Positions 20,570-30,101 of a stretch of DNA of 64,000 nucleotides are shown here, in pieces. The DNA comes from Lonepinella sp051851555 (GTDB taxonomy: Bacteria; Pseudomonadota; Gammaproteobacteria; Enterobacterales; Pasteurellaceae). The DNA is taken from the NCBI RefSeq assembly GCF_051851555.1, contig NZ_JBPDVH010000003.1, positions 62,001 to 126,000 on the forward strand, given 5' to 3'. Under the pieces are notes generated by a model. The model saw only the letters and a list, made by a program, of their open reading frames with translations, did no database searches and had not been told where the DNA came from. Position 1 is the stretch's first letter; the number at the start of each line of letters is the position of its first letter. The translations under genes and the position numbers were made by a program.

Positions 20570-21901
20570 TTAGATCTGCAAAAATTCCCCAACAGTATGA
20601 AAGGATCCAAACACCAAAACCACATCATTTTTCACCGCACTTTGCACCGCCGTTTTTACCCCGAGGGCAACTGAATTTTCAGTTTGAACGCTCACTGAAA
20701 TTCCTTTCTTCTCTGCCACGGATTGCAATTTTTCAGCTAACTGTTCGCCCGTTTGCCCACGGTAACCTGATAGCGTCACACAATGCCAATTATCAATAAC
20801 AGATAACAACGGAGAAAGCACATTTTCCGCATCTTTATCCTGTAAGATCCCGCAAACTGCGGTGATTTTTCCGCTGATTTTTTGTTTAAGTTGAGCTAAT
20901 TTTTCGGCTAAATAACGAGCGGCATGGGGATTGTGTCCGACATCAATGATAATCTGCGGTAAATCAGCAATCTTTTTCTGACAAAATTGTGCCACGGCGG
21001 TTAAATTTTCAGGTTTAATGGTTTGAAAACGCCCAACTAATTCCACTTCCGCTAAAGATTGACGAATAATATTTTCAGAAATCGCAAACGGCAAGGCTTG
21101 CACGGCCGCTAAAGCTGTCGCTGCATTAGGCAATGGAATTTGGCATAGTGGTAAATTTTCTAAGCGCAATGTAGAAGTGAACCACATCCAACTCTGCCCT
21201 GTTTGCTCAAATTGCCAATCTTGATTACGACAAGAAAGCGAACAATGTAATGATTTTGCATGATCGGTCATCGTATCAGGAATATGAGGTTCACCAATAA
21301 TCACGGGGTGATTAGCTCGAAAAATGCCCGCCTTTTCAAAGGCAATCTTTTCTCTGGTATCGCCTAAAAAATCCACGTGATCAATATCGATACTGGTAAT
21401 CACCGCCATATCGGCGTCCACAATATTGGTGGCATCTAATCGACCACCTAAACCTACTTCTAAAATGACTACATCAAGATTAGCTTGCTTAAATAAATGC
21501 AAGGCCGACAGGGTGCTAAATTCAAAATAGGTCAGCGATTGGGTTTTATTTTGATTAATAAAATCAAAGGATTGAATATGCTTTTGATCCGCCACATCTT
21601 GATTATTTATGCGTACCCGTTCATTATAACGAATTAAATGTGGCGAAGAATACACGCCAACCTTATAACCCGCATTCAGCAAAATGGTTTCCAACAAACG
21701 GCAAGTTGTACCTTTGCCATTGGTGCCACCGACCGTGATCACATAAGGTGCTGGGCATAATAAATTCAATTTTTCCGCCACGGATTTTATGCGTTCCAAG
21801 CCAAGTTCAATGGCTTTAAAATGGCTGTTTTCTAAATAATAAAGCCACTCGTCAAGGCTAGATTGTAGCGTTGGCGACGTGGCTTTTAAACTATCTGACA
21901 T
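20570..21901 (-). CDS. folC: Bifunctional folylpolyglutamate synthase / dihydrofolate synthase
   Basis: 443-aa Mur-ligase-fold enzyme adding glutamate to dihydropteroate and to folates. ATP loop VTVGGTNGKGTTCRLLE near residue 60, VILEVGLGGRLDATNIV, ITSIDIDHVDFLG, and the C-terminal domain with IIDVGHNPHAARYLA. Lies 13 bp behind accD on the same strand, the conserved accD-folC pair. Confidence 0.95.
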   Translation of the reverse strand: MSDSLKATSPTLQSSLDEWLYYLENSHFKAIELGLERIKSVAEKLNLLCPAPYVITVGGTNGKGTTCRLLETILLNAGYKVGVYSSPHLIRYNERVRINNQDVADQKHIQSFDFINQNKTQSLTYFEFSTLSALHLFKQANLDVVILEVGLGGRLDATNIVDADMAVITSIDIDHVDFLGDTREKIAFEKAGIFRANHPVIIGEPHIPDTMTDHAKSLHCSLSCRNQDWQFEQTGQSWMWFTSTLRLENLPLCQIPLPNAATALAAVQALPFAISENIIRQSLAEVELVGRFQTIKPENLTAVAQFCQKKIADLPQIIIDVGHNPHAARYLAEKLAQLKQKISGKITAVCGILQDKDAENVLSPLLSVIDNWHCVTLSGYRGQTGEQLAEKLQSVAEKKGISVSVQTENSVALGVKTAVQSAVKNDVVLVFGSFHTVGEFLQI

Positions 21902-21914
21902 AAATCAAATGATC

Positions 21915-22832
21915 CTATTTGATATCTGTTTCAACTGTTTCTTCGTTATGTTCAAGTAATTCAGGCTCAATAAATGGTGACGGCAAGCCCATTAATTGAC
22001 TTAAAATATTCGCCAATTTTTCACGCATTTCTGAACGTTTGACGATCATATCAATGGCACCATGCTCTAATAAAAATTCCGCACGTTGGAATCCCTCTGG
22101 CAATTTTTCACGCACGGTTTGCTCAATAACTCGAGGACCTGCAAAGCCAATTAAGGCTTTTGGTTCGGCAATATTTAAATCACCTAACATGGCGAAACTG
22201 GCTGATACACCACCTAAAGTTGGGTCAGTCAATACCGAAATAAACGGCACACCTTTTTCTTTCATTTTGGCCAATACTGCACTGGTTTTTGCCATTTGCA
22301 TCAGGGATAACAAGGCTTCTTGCATTCTCGCACCGCCACTGGCAGAGAAACAGACAAACGGACAATTTTTCTCAAGCGCTTGTTCCGCTGCTTTCACGAA
22401 TTTTGCTCCCACAACCGATCCCATTGAACCGCCCATAAAGCTAAAATTGGAGGCTGCAGCCACAATAGGCATACCGTAAAGGGTGCCTGAAACCGTAATT
22501 AAGGCATCTTTTTCGCCGGTTTCTTTTTGTGCGGCAGTAATACGGTCTTTATATTTTTTCAAGTCTTTGAATTTTAGAATATCTTGCGGTTCAAGTTCTG
22601 CTGCAATTTCCACAATGCTATCTTTATCCAATAAGGCAGCCAACCGTTCACGGGCATCAATTCGCATGTGATGACCACATTTTGGACACACCTCTAAATG
22701 ACGTTTTAACTCGTCACGATACAGCACCTGTTCGCACGAGGTACATTTTGTCCATACGCCCTCCGGTACATTCGCTTTTTTGCTTGATGAAGATGATGGT
22801 GATTTACTAAAAATTTTATCAATCCAGCTCAT
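21915..22832 (-). CDS. accD: Acetyl-CoA carboxylase, carboxyltransferase beta subunit
   Basis: 305 aa. N-terminal four-cysteine zinc ribbon ([14 protein letters not shown]... CPKCGHHM) followed by the carboxyltransferase fold ([57 protein letters not shown]). Works with AccA to make malonyl-CoA for fatty-acid synthesis. The 200 bp upstream are AT-rich promoter-type sequence with no other feature seen. Confidence 0.97.
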   Translation of the reverse strand: MSWIDKIFSKSPSSSSSKKANVPEGVWTKCTSCEQVLYRDELKRHLEVCPKCGHHMRIDARERLAALLDKDSIVEIAAELEPQDILKFKDLKKYKDRITAAQKETGEKDALITVSGTLYGMPIVAAASNFSFMGGSMGSVVGAKFVKAAEQALEKNCPFVCFSASGGARMQEALLSLMQMAKTSAVLAKMKEKGVPFISVLTDPTLGGVSASFAMLGDLNIAEPKALIGFAGPRVIEQTVREKLPEGFQRAEFLLEHGAIDMIVKRSEMREKLANILSQLMGLPSPFIEPELLEHNEETVETDIK

Positions 22833-23056
22833 TATTTAACCTTAGTTTTGTTAAACGGAAATTTTTGCTATTTAACCACAAAATTTGCTTTTTTTGTAGG
22901 TTTTTCTGTAATAAATCGGCAAATCTGATCTGTATATCACTTGCCGTCAGCAGAACAAAATTTTTATTGTACGATTTTTTCCTATAACTAAAATTTTTCC
23001 TTATGGATAAAATCATAAAAATCTAATTTTAACTAGTGTTTTTTGATTGTAACAAA

Positions 23057-23084
23057 TTGTGCAAAAAAAAAACAATGATAGAAT
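23057..23084 (+). promoter_or_regulatory. Promoter with an A10 homopolymer in the spacer, copy 1
   Basis: TTGTGC (-35-like), a run of ten A, CAATGA, then TAGAAT (-10-like), spacing 16. The same 28 bp recurs exactly at 63585-63612 before another gene of unknown function. Confidence 0.6.
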
Positions 23085-23131
23085 ATATTCCGTTCAAATC
23101 GAACAACAATCACTATTTTAAGGATAACATA

Positions 23132-23665
23132 ATGAAAAAACTCAACACCCTACTCGCAGTAAGTTTACTTACCGCTTTTAGCTTAAATGCGTATGCCGAA
23201 AAAACCTTTTATGATTATAGAACAATGACAGTATCAGATCTTGAACTGGGTATCAAAAATAATACCATCACTAAAGAGGAAATTTTTCAATCTATTGATA
23301 ACCAATATCCTATGGGCTATTTTTTAATTGATGTTTATAAAAGAATGATGGGGAGCGTTGTAGATGATTTAAAAAACAGTACAAAAAAAGACATCTGTTT
23401 AGAGCCTAAATATGCCTCCTTAACGAAAAATCCGATAATTATCACGGGAAAAAGTACAAGTGAAGCACAAGAAGAAATGAGTGCCTATATGAATATACTT
23501 GCAAACGCAAAACAGCTCGATAAAGAATATATGAATAAATTTGGATGTACGAGAATGACATGGGATCTTCAAATCTCAATGTTAGAAGCGGAGCTCGCTC
23601 AACAAGGACGTATTAAAGATACGCCTGCTTTAAAAGGCGTTAGAAAAGCAATGGGAATGGAATAA
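23132..23665 (+). CDS. Exported protein of unknown function, 177 aa
   Basis: Signal peptide MKKLNTLLAVSLLTAFSLNAYA with cleavage predicted before EKTFYDYR; the ATG at 23132 has AAGGATAAC as ribosome site, so the longer open frame from 23036 is rejected. The mature part is helical and charged, with two cysteines (KKDICLEPK and KFGCTRMTW) that may pair in the periplasm. The last part resembles small helical immunity or chaperone-like proteins only in general character; no family recognised. Monocistronic, with promoter at 23057-23084 and a terminator-like run after it (CAGGGGGAAATTATTTCCCCCTTTTTT). Confidence 0.75.
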   Translation: MKKLNTLLAVSLLTAFSLNAYAEKTFYDYRTMTVSDLELGIKNNTITKEEIFQSIDNQYPMGYFLIDVYKRMMGSVVDDLKNSTKKDICLEPKYASLTKNPIIITGKSTSEAQEEMSAYMNILANAKQLDKEYMNKFGCTRMTWDLQISMLEAELAQQGRIKDTPALKGVRKAMGME

Positions 23666-23683
23666 AATTGTCATTCAAAACTT

Positions 23684-23710
23684 CAGGGGGAAATTATTTC
23701 CCCCTTTTTT
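23684..23710 (+). terminator. Terminator after the exported protein gene
   Basis: GGGGGAAAT and ATTTCCCCC separated by a very short loop, followed by TTTTTTC; lies between two convergent genes. Confidence 0.8.
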
Positions 23711-23712
23711 CT

Positions 23713-24498
23713 TTAATCCCCCAAAAACAACGGCCCTAACGGCGTTTTCGGCAAATCAAACCGCTCGGGATATTGCACATTCACCAAATACAAGCCATCA
23801 GGTTTTGCCGTTGGAGCTGCCAAACTGCGGTCTTTTTTGGCTAAGATTTCTGTGATCCATTCAATCGGTTCTCGTCCACAACCGACTTCTATCAGACTGC
23901 CGACAATGTTACGCACCATATGATGCACAAAGGCGTTAGCTTGAATATCCACCACAATATAATCACCTAAACGGTCGACTTTCAAATGATGCACATTTCG
24001 CCACGGCGTTTTAGATTGGCATTGAGCAGCACGGAAACTGGTAAAATCATTTTCGCCGAGTAATGCCTGCCCTGCTCGTTGCATTTTTTCCGTATCTAAG
24101 TCTAAATGGGTATGGGTTACGCCATAAGGCAAAATGGCGGGGCGTAATTTATTACTGTATAAAATGTAACGATAACGCCGTGCTGTTGCCGAAAAACGAG
24201 CATGAAAATCATCAGGCACGATTTTCGCCCATTTCACCGCAATATCATCAGGCAAATTGGCATTGGTACCAAACGCCCAGGCTTTTTCAGGGCGAATCAC
24301 ATCAGTTTCAAAATGCACCACTTGCCCTGTGCCATGCACGCCGCTGTCAGTGCGACCTGCACAAAATATATCAATAGGAACGTTGGCGACAAAAGACAAG
24401 GCTTTTTCTAATTCGGCTTGCACGCTCGCCACGCCTTGTTGTCGTTGCCAACCGAAATAATTTTTGCCGTTGTATTCAATACCTAAGGCGATTTTCAT
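23713..24498 (-). CDS. truA: tRNA pseudouridine(38-40) synthase
   Basis: 261 aa. Catalytic Asp in [19 protein letters not shown]; other family blocks [36 protein letters not shown] segment ([15 protein letters not shown]). Modifies the anticodon stem-loop of many tRNAs. ATG at 24498 with AAAGGAG eight bases upstream is preferred to the TTG one codon before. Last gene of the gcvA-ygdD-rlmM-truA run. Confidence 0.95.
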   Translation of the reverse strand: MKIALGIEYNGKNYFGWQRQQGVASVQAELEKALSFVANVPIDIFCAGRTDSGVHGTGQVVHFETDVIRPEKAWAFGTNANLPDDIAVKWAKIVPDDFHARFSATARRYRYILYSNKLRPAILPYGVTHTHLDLDTEKMQRAGQALLGENDFTSFRAAQCQSKTPWRNVHHLKVDRLGDYIVVDIQANAFVHHMVRNIVGSLIEVGCGREPIEWITEILAKKDRSLAAPTAKPDGLYLVNVQYPERFDLPKTPLGPLFLGD

Positions 24499-24513
24499 CA
24501 AAACGTCTCCTTT

Positions 24514-25611
24514 TTACACCGCACTTTTCACTTGAATATGCACTGTGATTTCTTCTCGGTCGTGATATAAATGTTTGGCTTTCAGGCGAAATTTGATACC
24601 GTGGCTATCCAGTTTATCTGCCAACTGTTGCAGACATTGTTGCACTTCTTGATAACGTTTTTTCATGGGTAATTTCAAGTTAAAAATGGTTTCCCGACAC
24701 CAACCGTTCAGCAACCATTTAGCGATTAAATCGGCAATGCGACTCGGTTTTTCCACCATATCACACACCAACCAATCAATTTTTTTACGTTTCGGTGGTT
24801 GAAATTTAAAGCCATCTTCGGGGCAATGTTCAATTCGCCCTGTGTCATGCAAACTGGCTGCCATTTTGCCGTGATCTACGGCATACACAAACAAGCCACG
24901 ACGCACTAATTGGTATGTCCAACCACCGGGGCAAGCCCCGAGATCCACGCCAATCATGTTGTCATTTAGGCGTTTCGGTTCATCTTCTTTAGGGATAAAC
25001 GTTAAAATCGCATCCTCTAATTTTAGGGTAGAACGACTTGGGGCGTCCGCAGGGAATTTTAGCCGTGGAATCCCCATAAAATGGGCGGAATGATTGTTGT
25101 TATAGGAATAGCCCACATAACAAGCATTATTGGCGACAAACAAACAATGCAAAGTTACGCCGCTTTTTTTAATTTCTTTAAAGCCTAATCCGCCCTGTTT
25201 TTTCAAGGCTTGGCGGAGTGGTACGGTGAATTTTTTACAAAAGCCTGATAGTTCTTTGGCCTCATTGGTATCGGCGGTTTCGACCCAAATTTCGGTACTT
25301 TGTTTTAGATTAAACTGCGGTGAAAATTCAACGAATTTTTCCACAATCGGGCTAATGCGATCGGCGAGATCAAGATCGATCAATAAATCCGATACCACCA
25401 GCATTTGTCGAGCGAAAATCAGTTGATTAAACGGCATTTCTCGAGCAAGGCGATCCGCCTCACCAGTTTGATAACATTCAAAAATCACATAACCGCTGTT
25501 TTCCTGTACTCGAGCAAAACCGAACACGCCAAGGGCAGTAGCTTTATCGGTAATTTCAGCGGCGACTTCTTTTTCAAAGCCAATGCGGCAATATAGGGCG
25601 AGTTTATTCAA
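24514..25611 (-). CDS. rlmM: 23S rRNA 2'-O-ribose cytidine-2498 methyltransferase
   Basis: 365 aa. N-terminal THUMP-like domain then a Rossmann SAM-methyltransferase: SAM loop [20 protein letters not shown], catalytic K-D-K-E set plausible in [13 protein letters not shown] and [11 protein letters not shown]. Methylates C2498 of 23S rRNA before ribosome assembly. Nine bp after ygdD and 15 bp before truA, same strand. Confidence 0.95.
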   Translation of the reverse strand: MNKLALYCRIGFEKEVAAEITDKATALGVFGFARVQENSGYVIFECYQTGEADRLAREMPFNQLIFARQMLVVSDLLIDLDLADRISPIVEKFVEFSPQFNLKQSTEIWVETADTNEAKELSGFCKKFTVPLRQALKKQGGLGFKEIKKSGVTLHCLFVANNACYVGYSYNNNHSAHFMGIPRLKFPADAPSRSTLKLEDAILTFIPKEDEPKRLNDNMIGVDLGACPGGWTYQLVRRGLFVYAVDHGKMAASLHDTGRIEHCPEDGFKFQPPKRKKIDWLVCDMVEKPSRIADLIAKWLLNGWCRETIFNLKLPMKKRYQEVQQCLQQLADKLDSHGIKFRLKAKHLYHDREEITVHIQVKSAV

Positions 25612-25620
25612 AATATTCCC

Positions 25621-26028
25621 CTATTTTTTGGCTAAATTGGAACGAACGGATACCACGAATAAAGTGATCCAACCGAGCAAAAAGGCGACACCGCCAACAG
25701 GAACAAGCATAACGATCACTCTTGTGTTACAAATAGCCATGGTATAAAGGGAACCGCTAAATAACAGTATGCCGGCTACCCATGAAAATCCCATGATATT
25801 CACCGCAGTTTGGCGGCATTTAGGCGTATTTTGTGACGTTGTCGCAGAAATAAAAAAGCCTAACGCCAACAAAACAAGCGTATGAAAAACATGGTATTTC
25901 CACGCTGTATCAAACCAACTTATTTGTTGTTCAGAAAAATTGGCTTGTAAGGCATGCGAAACAAAAGCCCCGAGAGCAACACAAAGTAATCCGCTGAAAG
26001 CGGCTAAAGATAAAAAACGATTTCCCAT
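25621..26028 (-). CDS. ygdD: DUF423 inner-membrane protein YgdD
   Basis: 135 aa with four hydrophobic spans; family blocks ALGAFVSHALQ and YHVFHTLVLLALG are evident. Function unknown. Its ATG overlaps the gcvA stop codon (TAATG), so it is translationally coupled to gcvA. The gcvA-ygdD-rlmM order is the same as in E. coli. Confidence 0.9.
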   Translation of the reverse strand: MGNRFLSLAAFSGLLCVALGAFVSHALQANFSEQQISWFDTAWKYHVFHTLVLLALGFFISATTSQNTPKCRQTAVNIMGFSWVAGILLFSGSLYTMAICNTRVIVMLVPVGGVAFLLGWITLFVVSVRSNLAKK

Positions 26029-26927
26029 TATTTTTCCTTATTAATATCGGGTTGATTAATTTCTTGTATGATCCAATCTCGAAAGGCTTGGATGGTTTTT
26101 TCATTATTTCTAACCTGATTATTCACCACATAAAAAGATTTAGGATCAGGTAATTTCATTGGCAACACAATTTGCAAATTACCCTGATTAATTTCCTGTT
26201 GTGCCAACATCTGATTGGCTAAAATCAAGCCCTGACCATATAAAGCCGTTTGCAACGCCATTAAGGTATGGCTAAACACCACGCCATCTTGCACATTCGG
26301 CAATTCCACGCCCAAAGCATGGGCCATCATTTGCCAGTTTTCATGGTGATGAATGTGAATCAGTTTATGTTGCTGTAAATCGACGGCAGAATGAATCGGC
26401 TTGTCTTGCAACAATTTAGGCGAGGCCAACATCACCAAATCGGCTTTCGCCAATAATGCCACCTGTAAATTTTCCCAATTTCCGTAACCATAATAAATGG
26501 CCACATCAATGTCTTTATTTAAAATGCCCTCATCTTGTTCAGCCGCACGAATCCGTACGTCAATATCTGGATAGCGTTGATTAAAATGGATTAATCTAGG
26601 TACAAGCCATTGAATAGCAAAGGTTTGTGGCACACTAATTGTCAAGGTCGATTTATTTTGTGAGCAAATTTTTTCTGTTACACTGGCCAGTTTTTGTAAG
26701 ATTGGTGAAATTTCACCATAATACCATTTTCCCTTTTCCGTTAATTCTAATAACCGATTTTTACGCACAAAAAGCTCCAGCCCCAAAAAATCTTCCAATA
26801 ATTTAATTTGGTGGCTCACCGCTGCTTGCGTAACAAAAAGTTCTTCTGCCGCTTTGGTAAAACTCAAATGCTTGGCAGAACTTTCAAAGGCTTTCAACGA
26901 ATTTAAGGGCGGTAAACGTTTCCCCAT
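26028..26927 (-). CDS. gcvA: LysR-family regulator GcvA of glycine cleavage and gcvB
   Basis: 299 aa. N-terminal helix-turn-helix (LPPLNSLKAFESSAKHLSFTKAAEELFVTQAAVSHQIKLLE region, residues 5-45) and a LysR effector domain. Identified as GcvA by sequence character and by context: ygdD and rlmM downstream, GcvB sRNA divergently upstream, exactly as in enterobacteria. GcvA senses glycine with GcvR and activates gcvTHP and gcvB. Confidence 0.93.
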   Translation of the reverse strand: MGKRLPPLNSLKAFESSAKHLSFTKAAEELFVTQAAVSHQIKLLEDFLGLELFVRKNRLLELTEKGKWYYGEISPILQKLASVTEKICSQNKSTLTISVPQTFAIQWLVPRLIHFNQRYPDIDVRIRAAEQDEGILNKDIDVAIYYGYGNWENLQVALLAKADLVMLASPKLLQDKPIHSAVDLQQHKLIHIHHHENWQMMAHALGVELPNVQDGVVFSHTLMALQTALYGQGLILANQMLAQQEINQGNLQIVLPMKLPDPKSFYVVNNQVRNNEKTIQAFRDWIIQEINQPDINKEK

Positions 26928-26991
26928 AATATTTTCCTAATGTTATGTTGTAGGATTAGTTTTTTTTATTCGACAGATAAATTTTTCTTGG

Positions 26992-27020
26992 TTGTCTGGT
27001 CGAGCCAGTGACATTATACT
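26992..27020 (+). promoter_or_regulatory. gcvB promoter
   Basis: -35 TTGTCT (26992-26997), 17-bp spacer, -10 TATACT (27015-27020). It lies divergent to gcvA, so GcvA sites are expected in 26928-26990, though I cannot point to a specific box. Confidence 0.75.
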
Positions 27021-27025
27021 ACACT

Positions 27026-27162
27026 CATACTTAATGATGAGTAATTCTTTCATTAATTATGTTGTGTTTGCATATTGTTCGGGAAACCGAACATAACTTC
27101 CTGTATATTTTGCCCTAAATTTGGGGTGATAACACCGTACTTTGCAAGTGCGGTGTTTTTTT
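27026..27162 (+). ncRNA. gcvB: GcvB small regulatory RNA
   Basis: About 137 nt. A 5' stem (CTCAT / ATGAG), then the G/U-rich target-binding region (TTATGTTGTGTTTGCATATTG), a stem GTTCGG-gaaa-CCGAAC, the strongly conserved block ACTTCCTGTATATTTTGCCC, and a terminator hairpin (27132-27156) followed by T6. The same blocks in the same order occur in enterobacterial GcvB. It represses amino-acid and peptide uptake genes with Hfq. The terminator stem contains a USS. Divergent from gcvA; the ends are estimated from promoter and T-run. Confidence 0.87.
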
Positions 27163-27275
27163 ATCATACAATTTTACCACTAGCCCGCCGAAAATCTCAA
27201 ATAATAGTTTTCAATCCTCGTATTATGATGTAGATTTAGAAAACTCTCTTTTTCAAATTCAATTAAGGATAAATT

Positions 27276-28292
27276 ATGAAAGATCTTGACTGGAATAATC
27301 TCGGATTTAGTTATATCAAAACAGACTATCGTTACATTGCCTATTGGAAAAATGGCGAATGGCAAAAAGGCGAATTAGTGACAGATAATGTGCTACATAT
27401 TAGCGAAGGTTCCACGGCACTGCACTACGGACAACAATGTTTTGAAGGTTTAAAAGCCTACCGCTGTAAAGACGGTTCAATTAATCTATTCCGTCCTGAT
27501 GAAAATGCCAAACGTATGCAACGTAGCTGTCAACGTTTGTTAATGCCAGAAGTGCCTGTTGACATGTTTGTAGAGGCTTGTAAGCAGGTCGTAAAAGCCA
27601 ATGAAGAATGGGTTGGCCCTTACGGTTCAGGTGCCACATTATATTTGCGTCCATTTTTAATCGGTGTCGGGGATAATGTCGGCGTTAGCCCTGCACCAGA
27701 ATATATTTTTTCGATCTTTGTTTGCCCGGTGGGGGCTTATTTTAAAGGCGGATTAAAACCGACCAATTTTATGGTATCAGATTATGACCGTGCGGCCCCA
27801 CAAGGCACAGGTGCTGCTAAAGTCGGTGGCAATTATGCAGCGAGCCTTTATCCAGGTAAAAAAGCGAAAGCCTTGGGTTATGCCGACTGTATCTATTTAG
27901 ACCCCACCACACACACCAAAATTGAAGAAGTAGGATCCGCCAATTTCTTTGGGATTACCAAGGATAATAAATTTATCACCCCAATTTCACCGTCTATTTT
28001 GCCAAGTATTACCAAATACTCACTACTCTATTTAGCCAAAGAACGCTTTGGCATGGAGGCGATTGAGGGTGATATTTATATTAACGAACTGGATCAATTT
28101 GCTGAAGCCGGTGCTTGTGGCACAGCCGCCGTGATTACCCCAATCGGTGGCATTTTAAATGGCGACGATTTCCATGTTTTCTATTCTGAAACCGAAGTGG
28201 GGCCAAAAACACGTGCGCTTTATGAAGAATTAGTGGGAATTCAATTTGGTGATAAACCTGCGCCTGACGGTTGGGTTGTTAAGGTAGAATAA
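27276..28292 (+). CDS. ilvE: Branched-chain amino acid aminotransferase (type II)
   Basis: 338-aa fold-type IV PLP enzyme, last step of Ile, Leu and Val synthesis. Family blocks: [37 protein letters not shown]-Lys region [24 protein letters not shown] and [11 protein letters not shown]. The longer, eukaryote-like BCAT type rather than the 309-aa E. coli IlvE. Start has AAGGATAAATT. GcvB is immediately upstream on the same strand but ends in its own terminator. Confidence 0.94.
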   Translation: MKDLDWNNLGFSYIKTDYRYIAYWKNGEWQKGELVTDNVLHISEGSTALHYGQQCFEGLKAYRCKDGSINLFRPDENAKRMQRSCQRLLMPEVPVDMFVEACKQVVKANEEWVGPYGSGATLYLRPFLIGVGDNVGVSPAPEYIFSIFVCPVGAYFKGGLKPTNFMVSDYDRAAPQGTGAAKVGGNYAASLYPGKKAKALGYADCIYLDPTTHTKIEEVGSANFFGITKDNKFITPISPSILPSITKYSLLYLAKERFGMEAIEGDIYINELDQFAEAGACGTAAVITPIGGILNGDDFHVFYSETEVGPKTRALYEELVGIQFGDKPAPDGWVVKVE

Positions 28293-28338
28293 AAATCACT
28301 TGATTTTAATCCTGTTAATGATTAAGATCGGAGCCATC

Positions 28339-28365
28339 GGGGGAAATCTCTCACAATATTCCCCC
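28339..28365 (+). terminator. Terminator of ilvE
   Basis: GGGGGAA and TTCCCCC (7 bp) with a 13-nt loop, followed by a T-rich run, 46 bp after the ilvE stop. Confidence 0.7.
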
Positions 28366-28371
28366 TTTGGA

Positions 28372-28490
28372 TTATCTTTTATTAATAAGCATAATTGCTA
28401 ATAATGAGTAAGATAATTAGGATGATGATTCTGATACACATATCCTAACTCCTTTTTTAGAATCCCCACGTTCTACAAGGTGGGGTTTCT
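28372..28490 (+). ncRNA. Candidate small RNA unit between ilvE and degQ
   Basis: A -10-like CATAAT (28389-28394) with a weak -35 (TTGGAT, 17-bp spacer) precedes about 90 nt ending in a strong terminator: CCCCAC (28464-28469), 10-nt loop, GTGGGG (28480-28485), T-rich tail. This terminator serves no annotated gene, since ilvE already has one upstream. It encloses the 14-codon ORF at 28404. The remainder of the 28293-28650 gap holds only the ilvE terminator and the degQ promoter. Function unknown. Confidence 0.4.
28404..28448 (+). CDS. Candidate hydrophobic micro-ORF, 14 aa
   Basis: ATG opens MSKIIRMMILIHIS, rich in Ile/Met/Leu, within the candidate small RNA. It has no convincing ribosome site, and the predicted transcript start is only a few bases upstream, so leaderless translation would be needed. 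Resembles Ibs-type toxins in size and composition, but may be chance. Confidence 0.2.
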   Translation: MSKIIRMMILIHIS

Positions 28491-28580
28491 TGTTTCTAGC
28501 GAACGCCAGAAATAGCATTATAACAAACTGTTTATAAATCCACTATAAATATTTTCATTGTAATTCCCCCTTGAATTTCT

Positions 28581-28607
28581 GAACATTTACCCCATTTTCT
28601 TGTCATA
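28581..28607 (+). promoter_or_regulatory. Sigma-E-like promoter of the HtrA/DegQ gene
   Basis: GAACAT (consensus GAACTT), 16-bp spacer, TCATA (consensus TCTGA), 43 bp before the start codon. Fits envelope-stress control known for htrA-family genes. Confidence 0.45.
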
Positions 28608-28650
28608 TTCATACACAAGCGATTCATTTAATTTTTAAAAAGGAAATGTT

Positions 28651-30036
28651 ATGAAAATGAAAAAAACCAGTTTGGCTTTAACGGCTATCGCATTAGGATT
28701 AAGCGTATTAAGCACCCCAATGACCAGTATGGCTGAATTGCCAAGTGATGTCGCAGGCGTTGCCGTGCCAAGCCTTGCACCGATGTTGGAAAAAGTATTG
28801 CCTGCGGTGGTCTCCATTGATGTCGAAGGCAAAGAAAAAAGTACGGTAAACGATCAACAAATTCCTGAAGAATTTCGTTTTTTCTTTGGGGATGATTTCT
28901 TTGGTAATCGTGGCAGTCGCTCGCCTCGCCAATTTAAAGGGCTCGGCTCAGGCGTGATTATTAACGCTGAAAAAGGTTATGTTTTAACCAATAATCATGT
29001 AATCGACAAAGCCGATAAAATCACGGTGACACTACAAGATGGACGTGAATTTAAAGGTAAAGTGTTAGGAGCTGACAAACAATCTGACGTCGCATTAGTG
29101 CAATTAGAAAAACCGAAAAACCTCACTCAAATTAGCATTGCCGACAGTGATAAATTACGTGTTGGTGATTTCACTGTGGCGATCGGTAATCCTTTTGGTT
29201 TAGGTCAAACCGTGACTTCGGGTATTGTTTCTGCCTTGGGTCGTTCTACGGGATCCGACAGTGGCACCTATGAAAACTATATTCAAACTGATGCGGCGGT
29301 AAACCGTGGTAATTCAGGAGGCCCATTAATCAACTTAAAAGGGGAATTAATTGGAATCAACACGGCCATTATTTCTCCAAGCGGTGGCAATGCAGGAATT
29401 GCCTTTGCCATTCCTTCCAATATGGCGAATAATTTGGTGCAACAAATTATCGAATTTGGTGAAGTTCGCCGTGGCGTATTAGGCATCAAAGGCGGTGAAC
29501 TCAATGCAGATTTAGCCAAGGCCTTTAATATTGATGCACAACAAGGTGCATTTGTGAGCGAAGTTTTGCCAAATTCAGCTGCTGCTAAAGCCGGCTTAAA
29601 AGCAGGTGATGTGATCACGGCATTAAACGGTCAAAAAATCAAAAGTTTTGCTGAATTACGAGCCAAAATTGCCACCTCTGGTGCTGGTAAGAAATTTGAA
29701 TTAACCTACTTACGTGACGGAAAAACAGAAAAAGCCGAAGTAACATTACAAGCAGATGATTTTGCGAAATCTGGCGAAACCAGCACTGACGGCATTCTTC
29801 CAGCACTTGAGGGCGCCGCATTAACCAATGGTAAAGACGGTATTGAGATTGAAAAAATCGAGAAAAATTCACCTGCAGCACAAGTTGGCTTGAAAGTCGG
29901 TGATGTCATTGTCGGGGTTAACCGTCAACCGGTCAAAACCTTAAAAGAATTACGTGATGCCATTGATGAAAAACCATCTGCCGTAGCATTAAATGTTAAA
30001 CGTGGACATAATAATTTCTATTTATTAGTACAATAA
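28651..30036 (+). CDS. degQ: Periplasmic serine protease of the DegP/DegQ (HtrA) family
   Basis: 461 aa. Signal peptide (residues 1-28, cleavage after SMA), trypsin-like domain with catalytic His in TNNHVID, Asp in SDVALVQL and Ser in RGNSGGP, then two PDZ domains (about 275-365 and 385-461). Degrades misfolded envelope proteins. The short Q-linker and length favour DegQ over DegP; many Pasteurellaceae have one such gene, often called htrA. Start preceded by AAAAAGGAAATGTT. Confidence 0.93.
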   Translation: MKMKKTSLALTAIALGLSVLSTPMTSMAELPSDVAGVAVPSLAPMLEKVLPAVVSIDVEGKEKSTVNDQQIPEEFRFFFGDDFFGNRGSRSPRQFKGLGSGVIINAEKGYVLTNNHVIDKADKITVTLQDGREFKGKVLGADKQSDVALVQLEKPKNLTQISIADSDKLRVGDFTVAIGNPFGLGQTVTSGIVSALGRSTGSDSGTYENYIQTDAAVNRGNSGGPLINLKGELIGINTAIISPSGGNAGIAFAIPSNMANNLVQQIIEFGEVRRGVLGIKGGELNADLAKAFNIDAQQGAFVSEVLPNSAAAKAGLKAGDVITALNGQKIKSFAELRAKIATSGAGKKFELTYLRDGKTEKAEVTLQADDFAKSGETSTDGILPALEGAALTNGKDGIEIEKIEKNSPAAQVGLKVGDVIVGVNRQPVKTLKELRDAIDEKPSAVALNVKRGHNNFYLLVQ

Positions 30037-30052
30037 TCTGTACAACGTAACG

Positions 30053-30096
30053 AAAGTGCGGTAAAAATATTGAAAGAATTTTTACCGCACTTTTTT
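30053..30096 (+). terminator. Inverted USS terminator of degQ
   Basis: AAAGTGCGGTAAAAAT and ATTTTTACCGCACTTT form a 16-bp stem with a short loop, ending in T6. Confidence 0.9.
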
Positions 30097-30101
30097 GTCA
30101 A

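Noticed and set aside
28404..28485. ilv-type attenuator (Ile-rich peptide followed by a terminator)
   Set aside because: It lies downstream, not upstream, of ilvE and the next gene is a protease, so amino-acid attenuation makes no sense here.
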